This document shows, piece by piece, positions 49,908 to 61,963 of a stretch of 64,000 bases of DNA. The notes under the pieces are model-generated. The model was not told the DNA's origin. It did no database searches and saw only the letters and a list, made by a program, of their open reading frames with translations. The position numbers and the translations under genes are program-made. Each line of letters opens with the position of its first letter. The first letter of the stretch is position 1. The DNA comes from Polyangia bacterium (lineage in GTDB: Bacteria > Myxococcota_A > Polyangia > Polyangiales > Sandaracinaceae), in the NCBI GenBank assembly GCA_030426845.1, contig JAUHXR010000002.1, positions 18,716-82,715 of the forward strand. The letters are read 5' to 3'.

Positions 49908-51443
49908 GTGCGCGTGGGGCGGCGCGTCTGGATCGTCGGCCTCGCGCTCGCCGCGTGCGCCGGTGAGCCCGCGCCCATCTGCGACGAGGCGGCCTCGGTG
50001 GCGCCGCTCACCGCGCCCGATCGGCACCTCCTCGGTGAGGCGATCCCGCTCGCGCGCGACCCGTCGATCCGCGCTCGCGAGGAGGAGCTCGGCCGTTCGA
50101 TGGCCGCGCGCCGGGCGCTCGGCTGGGAGCTCGCGGGCCAGCTCCTCGCGCCGGTCGAGGTCCAGGCCGGCGCGCGCGCCCTCGAGGTCCCCCGCTTCGC
50201 CACCTGGCTCGACCGGGAGGACCTGCGCCGCGTGCACCGCGCGCTGCCCCCGGGGCCGCCCACCGACGCCGCGCTCGACCAGGCCATCGCCGACGACCGC
50301 GACGCGGTGCTCGCGATGGAGGCGTGGCCGGCCGATCGGCTCGCCGCGTACATCGCCGCGGTCGACGACCCGGTCCGCGCGAACGGTCTCGGCGGGGTGA
50401 GCCGCGTGCTCTACGACCCGATCGCCGCGCGGCACCTCCTGCGCAGCGAGGCCGCGCTCCTCGCGTGCCGCGGCCGCGCCTTCGCGCCGCTCGAGGCCGG
50501 GCCGGGGCCCGCCGCGCCCACCGACGTCGCGCTCACCGTCAGCGGCTGCGGCGAGGCGCGGGGCGGCCCCTACTTCGTGGCCGACGGCGGCGCGCTGCGC
50601 GTCACGCACGGCGGCCTCGCGGAGGTCACGCTCACGGGGGCCCCCGCGCGCTGCGACGAGGCGGGCTGTGAGGTCGACGGCCCGGCTCGCGTCGAGCTGA
50701 CGGCGCGCGCGGTCGGACCCGAGCCGGCGACCGTCCGGGTGCGCTTCGACGACGCCTCGGCGTTCTGGGTGCCGTGCCTCGACGGCGCGATGCCCGACGG
50801 CGCCGCGATCGTGAAGGCCGACTACCGGCGGGTCGGCTTCGGCTTCGAGGTCGGCGCGCCTGATCTGAGCCCCGCCGCGCTCGAGGCCCTGCGCGCGGGC
50901 GACGGCGACTGGGCGAACGCGACGCCCGAGGCCGGCGTCGATCCGGGGCCCGACGCGATCCACACCGTCGAGCTCGCCGGCGGCGAGCGCTACCGCCTCG
51001 TCGGCCTCCACGCGATGGTGAAGGAGCTCGACCACTGGGTGTGGCTCACGCTGTTCTGGACGCCCGAGGCGTCGGGCTTCGCCGCCGATCGCCCGGCCGG
51101 CCTCGAGGGTCCGCTCGCTCGCTACGGGATGTGCGTCGTGACCGACTTCGTCGAGGGCGACCCCGACCCCGCGGCAGACGCGCCGCCGGGCCTCGACGAG
51201 GTGCTCGCCGCGACGTTCGAAGGGGAGGGCGGCAGCACTTGGTGCAGCAACCCTCACATCGAGGAGGGGGCGGGGAACGCGCGCACCAACTGCGTGGGCT
51301 GCCACCAGCACGCCGGCGCGGGCCTCACGAGCGAAGAGGTGCTCACCCTCGACGACTTCGGCCGCCCGCTCGCCCGCGTCGCCTTCCCGAACGACTACGT
51401 CTTCTCGACCCAGGACCTCGTCGACATCTTCCTCGAGCCCTGA
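49908..51443 (+). CDS. Lipoprotein with C-terminal CxxCH motif
   Basis: A 511-aa protein, GTG start, with lipobox LAAC (Cys17). The bulk is mixed helix and strand with several cysteines. Near the C-terminus CVGCHQH (462-468) is a c-type heme site. It is encoded directly after the propeller/CxxCH lipoprotein. The two look like partners, possibly for electron transfer at the outer membrane, though their partners are not encoded here. The rest of the sequence is not recognised. Confidence 0.7.
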   Translation: MRVGRRVWIVGLALAACAGEPAPICDEAASVAPLTAPDRHLLGEAIPLARDPSIRAREEELGRSMAARRALGWELAGQLLAPVEVQAGARALEVPRFATWLDREDLRRVHRALPPGPPTDAALDQAIADDRDAVLAMEAWPADRLAAYIAAVDDPVRANGLGGVSRVLYDPIAARHLLRSEAALLACRGRAFAPLEAGPGPAAPTDVALTVSGCGEARGGPYFVADGGALRVTHGGLAEVTLTGAPARCDEAGCEVDGPARVELTARAVGPEPATVRVRFDDASAFWVPCLDGAMPDGAAIVKADYRRVGFGFEVGAPDLSPAALEALRAGDGDWANATPEAGVDPGPDAIHTVELAGGERYRLVGLHAMVKELDHWVWLTLFWTPEASGFAADRPAGLEGPLARYGMCVVTDFVEGDPDPAADAPPGLDEVLAATFEGEGGSTWCSNPHIEEGAGNARTNCVGCHQHAGAGLTSEEVLTLDDFGRPLARVAFPNDYVFSTQDLVDIFLEP

Positions 51444-51459
51444 CCCCCGAGGAGGGGAC

Positions 51460-51510
51460 GGACCGAGCTCCTCGAGCTTGTCGTCCCAGAAAGCTCCAAG
51501 AGCTCGGACC
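51460..51510. terminator. Hairpin between convergent genes
   Basis: GACCGAGCTC...GAGCTT (51461-51479) pairs with AAGCTC...GAGCTCGG (51491-51508) with a 3-nt internal mismatch. It lies after the 51443 stop and before the opposite stop at 51570, so could serve both directions. There is no T-run. Confidence 0.45.
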
Positions 51511-51569
51511 GGCCCCGGTCCTGAGACTGCAACGAAGCCCGCCGGCCGAGATCGCCGCCGCCGCGCGCC

Positions 51570-52172
51570 TCAGCGGACGCGGCGGAAGCTCAGCCGGTAG
51601 CGGATGTCGTCCGGGAGCTGATCGGAGCCGATGCGCGCGCTCATCAGCAGCCGCGACAGATCGGGGCTGAGCCGCAGCACGTTCACGCGGAAGCCCTGGT
51701 CCTGCTGCTCGCGGTGGATGAGCTGGCCGCGCCGCAGGTGAATGCTCATGCGGTGCTCATCGCCGTTGCGCCCGCGCACGCGACGGCCGGGCGAATTGAG
51801 CACGACGCGCACCGGGCCCCAGTCTCCGATGCCGAGGCCGACGTGGGTCTCGTCGACCACGTCGATCACGATCGACGGCTCGGGCTGGACGCGGCGCCGC
51901 ATCTCTCCCCGCGCGATCTCGCGGATGAAGAGGTTGAGCTGGTCGGCGACGTGGTCGATCGCCTGCTCGAGGCCGCGTCGCTCCGACGCCGAGTTGCTGA
52001 AGCGGTAGGTGCCGGCGAAGTCCTCGAGCGACGCCACCTGCGAGCGAACCGGGGCGCTCGGCGCGAGCACGCTCGCCGCGAGGAGCGTCGCGGCCAGACC
52101 GAGGGCGAGCGTCGGCGCGACCGCTCCCGCGATCCGTCTCGACCCGCGCCCCCGCTCAGTCTGGCTCACCAT
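51570..52172 (-). CDS. Secreted or membrane-anchored protein of unknown function
   Basis: A 200-aa protein from the ATG at 52172 (a start at 52247 would add 25 residues). A basic N-terminus and hydrophobic stretch (TLALGLAATLLAASVLA) form a signal or anchor. The rest is a compact domain (FAGTYRFSNSASERRGLEQA, VVDETHVGLGIGDWGPVRVV) that resembles a lipocalin-like ligand-binding fold, but no family is certain. Convergent with the CxxCH lipoprotein pair. Confidence 0.7.
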   Translation of the reverse strand: MVSQTERGRGSRRIAGAVAPTLALGLAATLLAASVLAPSAPVRSQVASLEDFAGTYRFSNSASERRGLEQAIDHVADQLNLFIREIARGEMRRRVQPEPSIVIDVVDETHVGLGIGDWGPVRVVLNSPGRRVRGRNGDEHRMSIHLRRGQLIHREQQDQGFRVNVLRLSPDLSRLLMSARIGSDQLPDDIRYRLSFRRVR

Positions 52173-52366
52173 CGCCCGTGAAGCAGCATACGTTCCAGGC
52201 GGCACAGTGTGAACCGAGGGCCCGAGCGTTTCACTCGACCGTGACATCTTGGTCCGCGTGCGCCGATCTGGCCCGCCAGATTGTCGCGCGCTCCCGCCCG
52301 CGGCGCGGCCTGCGAGTGAGCCATCGCATGGCCCGCGAACCCCGTGGCTCCCAAGTTTGCGCCCAC

Positions 52367-53911
<1,545 letters not shown>

Positions 53912-53936
53912 CCTCACACCGAGATAGGTTGACGAC

Positions 53937-54143
53937 GTGAAGGTCGAAGGCGACGAGGCGGGCGTGGCCGCCCTCAAAGCGCTCGCGGCGCGGGACAAGG
54001 ACGCGATCAAGTTCCTCATCCAGGACGCGCGGACCAACACCGATCGGCGGACCACCTTCAAGGCCGCCGACGGCGCGACCTGGGTGCTCCGGCTCGACAT
54101 GGCGAGCGGCGACCTCGTCGTCGAGCCGCCCCCCGCGGGCTGA
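53937..54143 (+). CDS. Small protein of unknown function
   Basis: A 68-aa soluble protein with GTG start, 25 nt after the aldehyde dehydrogenase. A helical N-terminus (GVAALKALAARDKDAIKFLI) and beta C-terminus (TWVLRLDMASGDLVVE). Possibly cotranscribed with the dehydrogenase. Not recognised. Confidence 0.6.
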   Translation: MKVEGDEAGVAALKALAARDKDAIKFLIQDARTNTDRRTTFKAADGATWVLRLDMASGDLVVEPPPAG

Positions 54144-54223
54144 CCCGGTCGCCGGGGCCGAGGCGCCTTGACCGGACCCCGGACTCCCTCAAAGGTGCCG
54201 CCCTTGCGGAGGGGAGCGCACCG

Positions 54224-55945
54224 ATGAGCGAGGCCAAGTGGCGCACGTCGCCGGACCACGAGAACACCGGGTGGCCCAAGGGCGTCCCGTTCATCGTCGG
54301 TAACGAGGCCGCCGAGCGCTTCAGCTTCTACGGGATGCGCGCGATCCTCACCGTGCACCTGATGGCGCTCTACGCGCTGACGGGGGCCTCGGATCAAGCC
54401 GCGAACGATCAGGCGACCGGGGCGTACCACCTCTTCGTCGCCGCGACCTACTGCATCCCGATGCTCGGCGCGATGCTCGCCGACCGCTACTGGGGCAAGT
54501 ACCGGACGATCCTCTGGCTCTCGCTCCTGTACTGCGTGGGCCACGGCGTCCTCGCGGTCGCGGACATCCCCGACGATCCCAACCTCCGGCTCAACCTGGT
54601 GTTCGTCGGCCTCGGCTTCATCGCGGTGGGTGCGGGCGGCATCAAGCCGTGCGTCTCGGCCAACGTCGGCGACCAGTTCGGTCGCGGCAACTGGAACAAG
54701 ATCACCAGCGTCTATCAGATCTTCTACTTCTCGATTAACTTCGGCTCCTTCTTCGCGACCCTCCTCATCCCGTGGATCCGCGGCGACGGTGAGGTGCTCT
54801 GGCGCACCTCGCTGGCGTTCGGCATCCCGGGCATCTTGATGGCGATCGCGACGTTCGTCTTCTGGCTGGGGCGCGACAAGTTCGTTCACGTCCCCCCGAA
54901 GCCCGCGGGGCGTCTTGGCCGCCTCGACGTGATCGCCGGCGGCGTGATGTTCCTCGCGGCCGGCCACCTCTTCGTGACCCCGAGCGAGTGGGGCTGGGCG
55001 ATCCGCGGCGCGATCAGCGTGGTGTTCCTCGTGGTCGGCCTCGCCGTGTTCTTCTATCGACAGTCGATCGAGCAGGACGACGGCTTCCTCGCGATCGTCC
55101 TCTACAACCTCCGGGTGAAGCTCGGCGGCGCGCCGACCAAGCGCCCCCAGGCCGAGATCGACGCCGAGGGTGAGCCGGACCCCGAGAGCCCGCTGGTCAA
55201 GGGGGGCTTCTGGGCGGGCTTCTGGCGGCCCGCGATCGAGCGGTTCGGCGTCGAGGCGACCGAGGGCCCCCACGCGGTCTTCAAGGTCTGCACGATCTTC
55301 ATCTTCATCCCCGCGTTCTGGGCCATCTTCGACCAGCACGGCTCGACCTGGATCCAGCAGGCGCAGGCGATGGACACGACGCTCGTCGATCTGTCGTTCC
55401 TGACGATCGACGCCAAGCCGGAGCAGGTCTCCGCTGCGAACCCGCTGATGGTCATGGGGCTCATCCCGCTCATGGGCGGCGGCTACTGGCTGCTCAAGAA
55501 GGTCGGCATCGCGCCCACCCCGCTGCGCCGCATGGTGATCGGCCTCCTCGTCTCGGGCGCGTCGTTCGCGCTCGCCGCGATCATCGAGGGCATGATCACC
55601 GCGCAGGGCGAGGGGCAGGTCAGCATCTGGTGGCAGATCCTCGCCTACCTCGTGCTCACCTCGAGCGAGGTGCTCGTCTCGATCACCGCGCTCGAGTTCG
55701 CCTACACCCAGGCGCCCAAGCGGATGAAGTCGGTGGTGATGGGCCTGTTCCTCCTCACCGTCACCCTGGGGAACGTCTTCGTGACCGTGATGACCGGCGC
55801 CAAGGACACGCTCGCCGAGCTGCTCGACATGGAGTTCGGGCAGGCCGAGTTCTTCTGGTTCTTCTGCTGGACCGCGGTGATCGTCGGCGCGCTCATGGGC
55901 GTGCGGGCGTTCTTCTACGAGCAACGCGACTTCACCCAGGACTGA
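54224..55945 (+). CDS. POT-family peptide transporter (first of two)
   Basis: A 573-aa proton-coupled oligopeptide transporter of the major facilitator superfamily. The POT signature ERFSFYGMRAIL (ExxERFxYYG) stands at helix 1, followed by ADRYWGKYRTI and GAGGIKPCVSANVGDQF. About 12-14 transmembrane helices are expected. The length of about 570 exceeds the usual 450-500 owing to a loop (about 295-330) with charged residues. It takes up di- and tripeptides with protons. It is followed after one base by a second, shorter POT gene. Confidence 0.9.
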   Translation: MSEAKWRTSPDHENTGWPKGVPFIVGNEAAERFSFYGMRAILTVHLMALYALTGASDQAANDQATGAYHLFVAATYCIPMLGAMLADRYWGKYRTILWLSLLYCVGHGVLAVADIPDDPNLRLNLVFVGLGFIAVGAGGIKPCVSANVGDQFGRGNWNKITSVYQIFYFSINFGSFFATLLIPWIRGDGEVLWRTSLAFGIPGILMAIATFVFWLGRDKFVHVPPKPAGRLGRLDVIAGGVMFLAAGHLFVTPSEWGWAIRGAISVVFLVVGLAVFFYRQSIEQDDGFLAIVLYNLRVKLGGAPTKRPQAEIDAEGEPDPESPLVKGGFWAGFWRPAIERFGVEATEGPHAVFKVCTIFIFIPAFWAIFDQHGSTWIQQAQAMDTTLVDLSFLTIDAKPEQVSAANPLMVMGLIPLMGGGYWLLKKVGIAPTPLRRMVIGLLVSGASFALAAIIEGMITAQGEGQVSIWWQILAYLVLTSSEVLVSITALEFAYTQAPKRMKSVVMGLFLLTVTLGNVFVTVMTGAKDTLAELLDMEFGQAEFFWFFCWTAVIVGALMGVRAFFYEQRDFTQD

Positions 55946-55946
55946 G

Positions 55947-57308
<1,362 letters not shown>

Positions 57309-57383
57309 GCGCGGCTTCTCCGTCGACGGCCGGCTCCATCGCACGGGGCGGTGGTCGCGCGCCTCATCGGTTATCTTCGGCCC

Positions 57384-60242
57384 ATGGCGAGATGGGGTCG
57401 GACACTCTCGGGCGCGTGCGTCGCCGCGCTGCTCTTGGTCTCGTGCGGGGACGACGACGAGGAGGCGAGCGGCGGCGAGACGCCCGCCGAGGCGCCGGAG
57501 GCTCCCGCAGAGGAGGCGCCGCGGGGCCCTCTCCTCGAGGAGTCGGGCACCCTCGCGGCCGACGACGCGAGCGACGCGCGGGGGCGCTACGACCGCTTCT
57601 TCGTCGACGTCGAGGCCAACGATCGGGTGATCGTCGAGCTGCGCTCGGACGCCTTCGATCCGATCCTCGAGGTGACGCCGCCCTCGGCCGGCGCGCTCGT
57701 CAACGACGACTACCAGGGCGACCTCCACCGCTCCCAGCTCGAGGTGATCTCGGCCGCGGCCGGCCAGATGAAGATCGAGGTCCGCGCCTACGGCGACCAG
57801 GGCAACGGCGCGTACCGGCTGGTCGCCCGTCGCGTCACCGGCTCCGAGGGCGACAGCACCCCGCACCTCACGGTCGGCCAGAGCGTCGAGGGAGCGATCG
57901 AGGAGACCGATCACGCGCTCAGCAACGGGCAGCGCTTCGACAGCTACGTTATCCGGACCGACGCCGCGGCCCGTATCGCTGCGCGCGGCGCGACTGACGG
58001 AGCCGGGCCCCCGACCACCACCCTCGTCGGCCCGGACGGGCTCACCCTCCAGGCGAACCGCGGGGTCTACGAGGCGCCGACCGCGGGTACCTACCGGCTC
58101 CAGGTGATGGGCGCGGTGGGCGCGCGCTACCGCGTGGAGGTCCGCGCGGCCGAGGCCGATCAGGCGCCGCTCCTCGCCCGCGCGCACCACCAGTTCAACG
58201 AGCTGGTGGACCGGCTCATGGGGCGCGGCGGCGCTCCGTCGACCGCGCAAGGCTCGGGGCGGTCCGGGGGAACCGCGCAGACCGGCGGCGCGACCGGGGC
58301 CGGCTCGAACCCCAGCCCCGACGCGCCCGCCCCGCGTCCGCTGCCCGTGCGCATCGGCGATCGCCTCAACGGCAGCCTCGGCGCCAACGACGCGCGGCTC
58401 CCGAGCGGCGAGTTCTACGACGTCTACGAGCTCACCGTCGCGGCCGCGGACGAGGGCGCGGTCGCGATCGAGATGGAGTCGAGCGCGGTCGACTGCTTCC
58501 TGCGGGTCGACGGCCCGGGCGGCGAGCACTGGGAGAACGACGACCACGCGGGCACCCTCAACTCGCGGGTGGAGGTGCCGCTCACCCAGCCCGGCACCTA
58601 CCGCATCGTCACCACGAGCTACCGCCAGGGCGAGACGGGCAGCTACGAGCTCAAGGTCCTCACCCAGCGCGACACCGTGGCGACCGGCGCGCCGGCGGCT
58701 GATGCGCCGGGCCGCGAGGTCTCGGGCGAGCTCGTCGACGGCGACCGCCGCCTGCGCAGCGGCGAGTGGATGGACGAGTACGACTTCGAGTGGCCGGCGG
58801 GCACGCGGGTCCGGCTCGAGGCGCGCTCGGACGCCTTCGACACCTACCTCATCGTGCGCCCGCCCAACGGCGCGCCGCAGCGCGACAACGACGACATGAC
58901 GCCGGGCCAGGGGACGAACGCGGGCATGGACCTTCAGGTCGCGGAGGCCGGGCGCTACCGCGTGATCGTCACGAGCTACCAGCCGGGCGAGACCGGGCGG
59001 TACACCCTCGCGGTGCGCGGCTCGGACGTCGAGCCGACGATCCCTCCCGCGAGCGATGGCGCCCCCCCGAGCGGCGGGACCGCGCCCACGCCGACCCCGA
59101 GCCCCACGCCGACCCCGACCCCCACCCCGGCGCCGCCCAACGCGACGAGCCGGACGGAGACGGGCAACCTCGCGCAGGGCGACCGCACCCTGCAGAGCGG
59201 CGAGTTCGTGGACACGTTCCCGATGACCTTCACCGCCAACCGCGCGGTGCAGCTCCGGCTCGAGTCGAGCGACTTCGACACCTACCTCATCGTGCGTTCG
59301 CCGAGCGGCGATCAGACCGACAACGACGACCTCACCCCCGGCGCGAGCCTCAACAGCGGGCTCGACATCCCGGTGGCGGAGCCGGGGACCTACCAGGTGA
59401 TGGTGACGAGCTACCGGCCCGGGGAGACGGGCCGCTACACCCTCACCGTCACCGAGGGCGACTCCGTGGTCGGGCCTCCGCCCTCGGGCGGCGGCGGCGG
59501 GACCCCAGCGTCGGGCGGCGGCCGCGTGTGGGGCCTCTTCGCCGGCATCACCGACTACCCCGGGAGCACCAACGACCTGCCCGAGTGCGCCAACGACGCG
59601 CGCAAGCTCGCCGAGGCGATCCGCAACCAGGGCAACATGCCTTCCGATCAGGAGTTCCTCCTCACCGACGCCCAGGCGACCACCGCCAACATCCGTACGG
59701 CGATGCAGACGATCGGCTCGCGCATCCGCCCCGACGACGTCTTCGTCTTCTTCTACTCCGGCCACGGCGGCCAGACCGACAGCAGCCAGGACCGCCGCGA
59801 GCTCGACTCGCGCGACGAGTACCTCTTCGTCTACGACGGCCAGCTCATGGACGACGAGCTCGGCCAGCTCTTCGACGGCATCCAGGCGCGCGTGGCCCTC
59901 GTCGCGATCGACGCCTGCTTCGCGGGCGGCTTCGCCAAGGACGTCATCACGCGCCCCGGTCGCGTCGGCATGTTCTCGAGCGAGGAGGACGTCACGAGCG
60001 CGGTCGCCGGTCGCTTCCAGGCGGGTGGCTACCTCTCCCACTTCCTCCGCGTCGGCATCCAGGGCGAGGCGGACAACGACCCGCAGAACAGCATCCTCAC
60101 TGTCGGCGAGCTGACCCACTACACCTGGCGCCAGTTCGGCCAGCACGCCTCCGACGTCCGCATGTCGATGGGCTACCAGCACCTCGTCGTTGACCGCGGC
60201 GCCGTCCACACCACCGAGGTCCTCTGGGCCGTCCGCCGGTAG
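57384..60242 (+). CDS. Metacaspase-type (C14) lipoprotein with repeated beta-sandwich domains
   Basis: A 952-aa lipoprotein (lipobox LLLVSC, Cys21). Five related beta-sandwich units lie at about 52-150, 160-255, 322-427, 445-546 and 590-691, resembling PPC (pre-peptidase C-terminal) domains: each has FDxYL, NDD, and ETGxY segments. A Pro/Thr repeat lies at 568-583. The C14 caspase domain (713-940) has His794 in FYSGHGG and Cys845 in IDACFAGG, both present. It starts ITDYPGSTNDL with the usual N-terminal D. It would be an extracellular or surface Arg/Lys- or Asp-specific protease. Confidence 0.92.
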   Translation: MARWGRTLSGACVAALLLVSCGDDDEEASGGETPAEAPEAPAEEAPRGPLLEESGTLAADDASDARGRYDRFFVDVEANDRVIVELRSDAFDPILEVTPPSAGALVNDDYQGDLHRSQLEVISAAAGQMKIEVRAYGDQGNGAYRLVARRVTGSEGDSTPHLTVGQSVEGAIEETDHALSNGQRFDSYVIRTDAAARIAARGATDGAGPPTTTLVGPDGLTLQANRGVYEAPTAGTYRLQVMGAVGARYRVEVRAAEADQAPLLARAHHQFNELVDRLMGRGGAPSTAQGSGRSGGTAQTGGATGAGSNPSPDAPAPRPLPVRIGDRLNGSLGANDARLPSGEFYDVYELTVAAADEGAVAIEMESSAVDCFLRVDGPGGEHWENDDHAGTLNSRVEVPLTQPGTYRIVTTSYRQGETGSYELKVLTQRDTVATGAPAADAPGREVSGELVDGDRRLRSGEWMDEYDFEWPAGTRVRLEARSDAFDTYLIVRPPNGAPQRDNDDMTPGQGTNAGMDLQVAEAGRYRVIVTSYQPGETGRYTLAVRGSDVEPTIPPASDGAPPSGGTAPTPTPSPTPTPTPTPAPPNATSRTETGNLAQGDRTLQSGEFVDTFPMTFTANRAVQLRLESSDFDTYLIVRSPSGDQTDNDDLTPGASLNSGLDIPVAEPGTYQVMVTSYRPGETGRYTLTVTEGDSVVGPPPSGGGGGTPASGGGRVWGLFAGITDYPGSTNDLPECANDARKLAEAIRNQGNMPSDQEFLLTDAQATTANIRTAMQTIGSRIRPDDVFVFFYSGHGGQTDSSQDRRELDSRDEYLFVYDGQLMDDELGQLFDGIQARVALVAIDACFAGGFAKDVITRPGRVGMFSSEEDVTSAVAGRFQAGGYLSHFLRVGIQGEADNDPQNSILTVGELTHYTWRQFGQHASDVRMSMGYQHLVVDRGAVHTTEVLWAVRR

Positions 60243-60462
60243 GCTCCGCCGCGACCGTGCACGTGCTCGTCCTCGTAGACCTGCACGTACCCGTGCTCCT
60301 CCCCGTACGCGCCCGCGCCCGTCCCACCCGGTAGCCGTGTCCCCAGCCCTCGGCGCACGGGCGGGGCGAGACCGAGCTTTCTGAACGTTTGGCCCAACCC
60401 GTCACGACCGAACCCGCGGGGAGATCCCGGTGCTCATGGCGTATGGTCCCGACGAGGAACGC

Positions 60463-61434
60463 ATGACCCACCCCAACCGCACCGATCTTCGCTGGCTCCG
60501 ACACCTCACCACCCTGCTCGTCATCGCGGCCTTCGCCGCGCTCGGCGCCGGCACCACCGGGTCCGACGAGGACGGTGGCGACGAGTCGTCCGAAGAGAAC
60601 AACCCTGGCGCGGCCGCGCGCCGCGACCTGGAGAGCCACCTCTCGAACGGCCAGGCCTACGGCGACGGCCCGGGCGGCGCCCAGATCGCCAGCTCCATGC
60701 GTGAGATGCTCGACCAGGAGATGGGCGACGCCCTCGCCGTGCGGGTCGTGCCTGGCAACCCGGAGCGCATCGTCGCGCTGCTCCGCCTCCGCGACCTGCG
60801 CGACTTCTCGGACTCCGATCGGCAGGAGTGGCTCGACTCCTTCGGCGAGACGATCCGCGACGGCTTCGGCGCCACCGACTCGCACATCGTCGTGGGCATC
60901 CGCGGCAACGTCTTCTTCGGCGCCGTCGCGGTGATGACCCCGACCGCGACCGCGTGGGACGTCGAGACCGGGACGGTCGTCTCGACCACCGCCATCGACG
61001 ACGCGCTCGGCGCGACCGCCGCGCCGGCGGCGCCGACCGATCCCCGCCAGGACGTCTACGGCGAGATCCAGGCGAGCGATCCGCCCTACCAGGGCGAGTA
61101 CGCGTCGCGCCCCGCGGATCGCATCTCGGTGACCGTGCCGGCGGGCCAGAACGTGACCGTCACGATGAACAGCCCGATCCTGGACCCCTACCTCTACGTC
61201 CTCGATCCGGCGGGCGAGGTGGTGGCCGAGAACGACGACCACGACAACCTGAACTCCCGCGTGGACTTCGTCCCCGCCGCGGCGGGCGCCTACACCGTCG
61301 TCGCCACGACGTTCGAGGCGGGCGACACCGGGGCCTACGTCATCCGGACCCGGGTCGGCGGCGCGGCGCCTCCCGCGGCGCCGGCCGAGGGAGAGCCCGC
61401 AGCCGAGGCCCCGGCCGAGGCGGTCGCGGAGTAG
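60463..61434 (+). CDS. Envelope protein with a PPC-like domain, partner candidate of the metacaspase
   Basis: A 323-aa protein. A hydrophobic segment (LLVIAAFAALGAG, about 18-30) acts as signal or anchor. The middle (about 50-185) is a TPM-like or unknown alpha/beta domain (RVVPGNPERIVALLRL). The C-terminal part (about 205-300) carries one beta-sandwich with ENDDHDNLNSRVD and AGDTGAYVI, nearly the same motif as in the metacaspase. It lies 220 nt downstream, same strand. Sharing of the domain suggests related function or target. Confidence 0.7.
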   Translation: MTHPNRTDLRWLRHLTTLLVIAAFAALGAGTTGSDEDGGDESSEENNPGAAARRDLESHLSNGQAYGDGPGGAQIASSMREMLDQEMGDALAVRVVPGNPERIVALLRLRDLRDFSDSDRQEWLDSFGETIRDGFGATDSHIVVGIRGNVFFGAVAVMTPTATAWDVETGTVVSTTAIDDALGATAAPAAPTDPRQDVYGEIQASDPPYQGEYASRPADRISVTVPAGQNVTVTMNSPILDPYLYVLDPAGEVVAENDDHDNLNSRVDFVPAAAGAYTVVATTFEAGDTGAYVIRTRVGGAAPPAAPAEGEPAAEAPAEAVAE

Positions 61435-61436
61435 TC

Positions 61437-61898
61437 GTGACCGCGCCCCGCGAACGCGCGCTCGCCTGGCTCGCCCACGTGGTCGGCCCGCTCGGCCTCG
61501 GCGGGCTGCTCTACGTCGTCGCGCGCCCGCGGGGCCTCGTGTTCTGGGACTGGGCGCGCGCCGCGCGGCTCGACGCGCCGCTGCTCGCGCTGCGCGGATG
61601 GCTCGGTCCGCTCCTCGAGGGGCTGCCCGAGTGGGTGCGCTACACCCTCCCGGACGCACTCTGGGTCTACGCGCTCACCGCCGCGATCGTTCGCCTCCAG
61701 CGCGACAGCTCCGCGCTCGTTCGCGCCCTGTACCTCGCGATCCCCGCCGCGCTCGGCCCCGGCGCCGAGCTGCTCCAGGCGGCGGGTGCGCTCCCGGGAA
61801 CCTTCGACCCGCTCGACCTCGTCGCCACCGCCGTCGCGCTCCTGCTCGGCGCGGCTCCCGCCCTCCGGCTCGCGCGCCCGGCGACCGCCTCGACCTGA
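61437..61898 (+). CDS. VanZ-like membrane protein
   Basis: A 153-aa protein with about four transmembrane helices. GTG start 2 nt after the preceding stop. The order LPDALWVYALTA, then PGAELLQAAGALPGTFDPLDLVATAVALLLG resembles VanZ-like proteins, whose conserved E..Q and D-x-x-D are in these places. Function of the family outside resistance clusters is unknown. Confidence 0.6.
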   Translation: MTAPRERALAWLAHVVGPLGLGGLLYVVARPRGLVFWDWARAARLDAPLLALRGWLGPLLEGLPEWVRYTLPDALWVYALTAAIVRLQRDSSALVRALYLAIPAALGPGAELLQAAGALPGTFDPLDLVATAVALLLGAAPALRLARPATAST

Positions 61899-61963
61899 TC
61901 CGCCCGATCGGACTCGTCCTACCGCGCTTTACTCGCCCGCGCCGTGGACCCACCCTCTGCCTC

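Noticed and set aside
60173..60397. A 74-aa minus-strand frame after the metacaspase gene with a YGEEHG/YEDEHVHG segment
   Set aside because: It overlaps the end of the caspase domain and its composition follows a short GTGC/CACG-rich repeat; no start signal or domain supports it.
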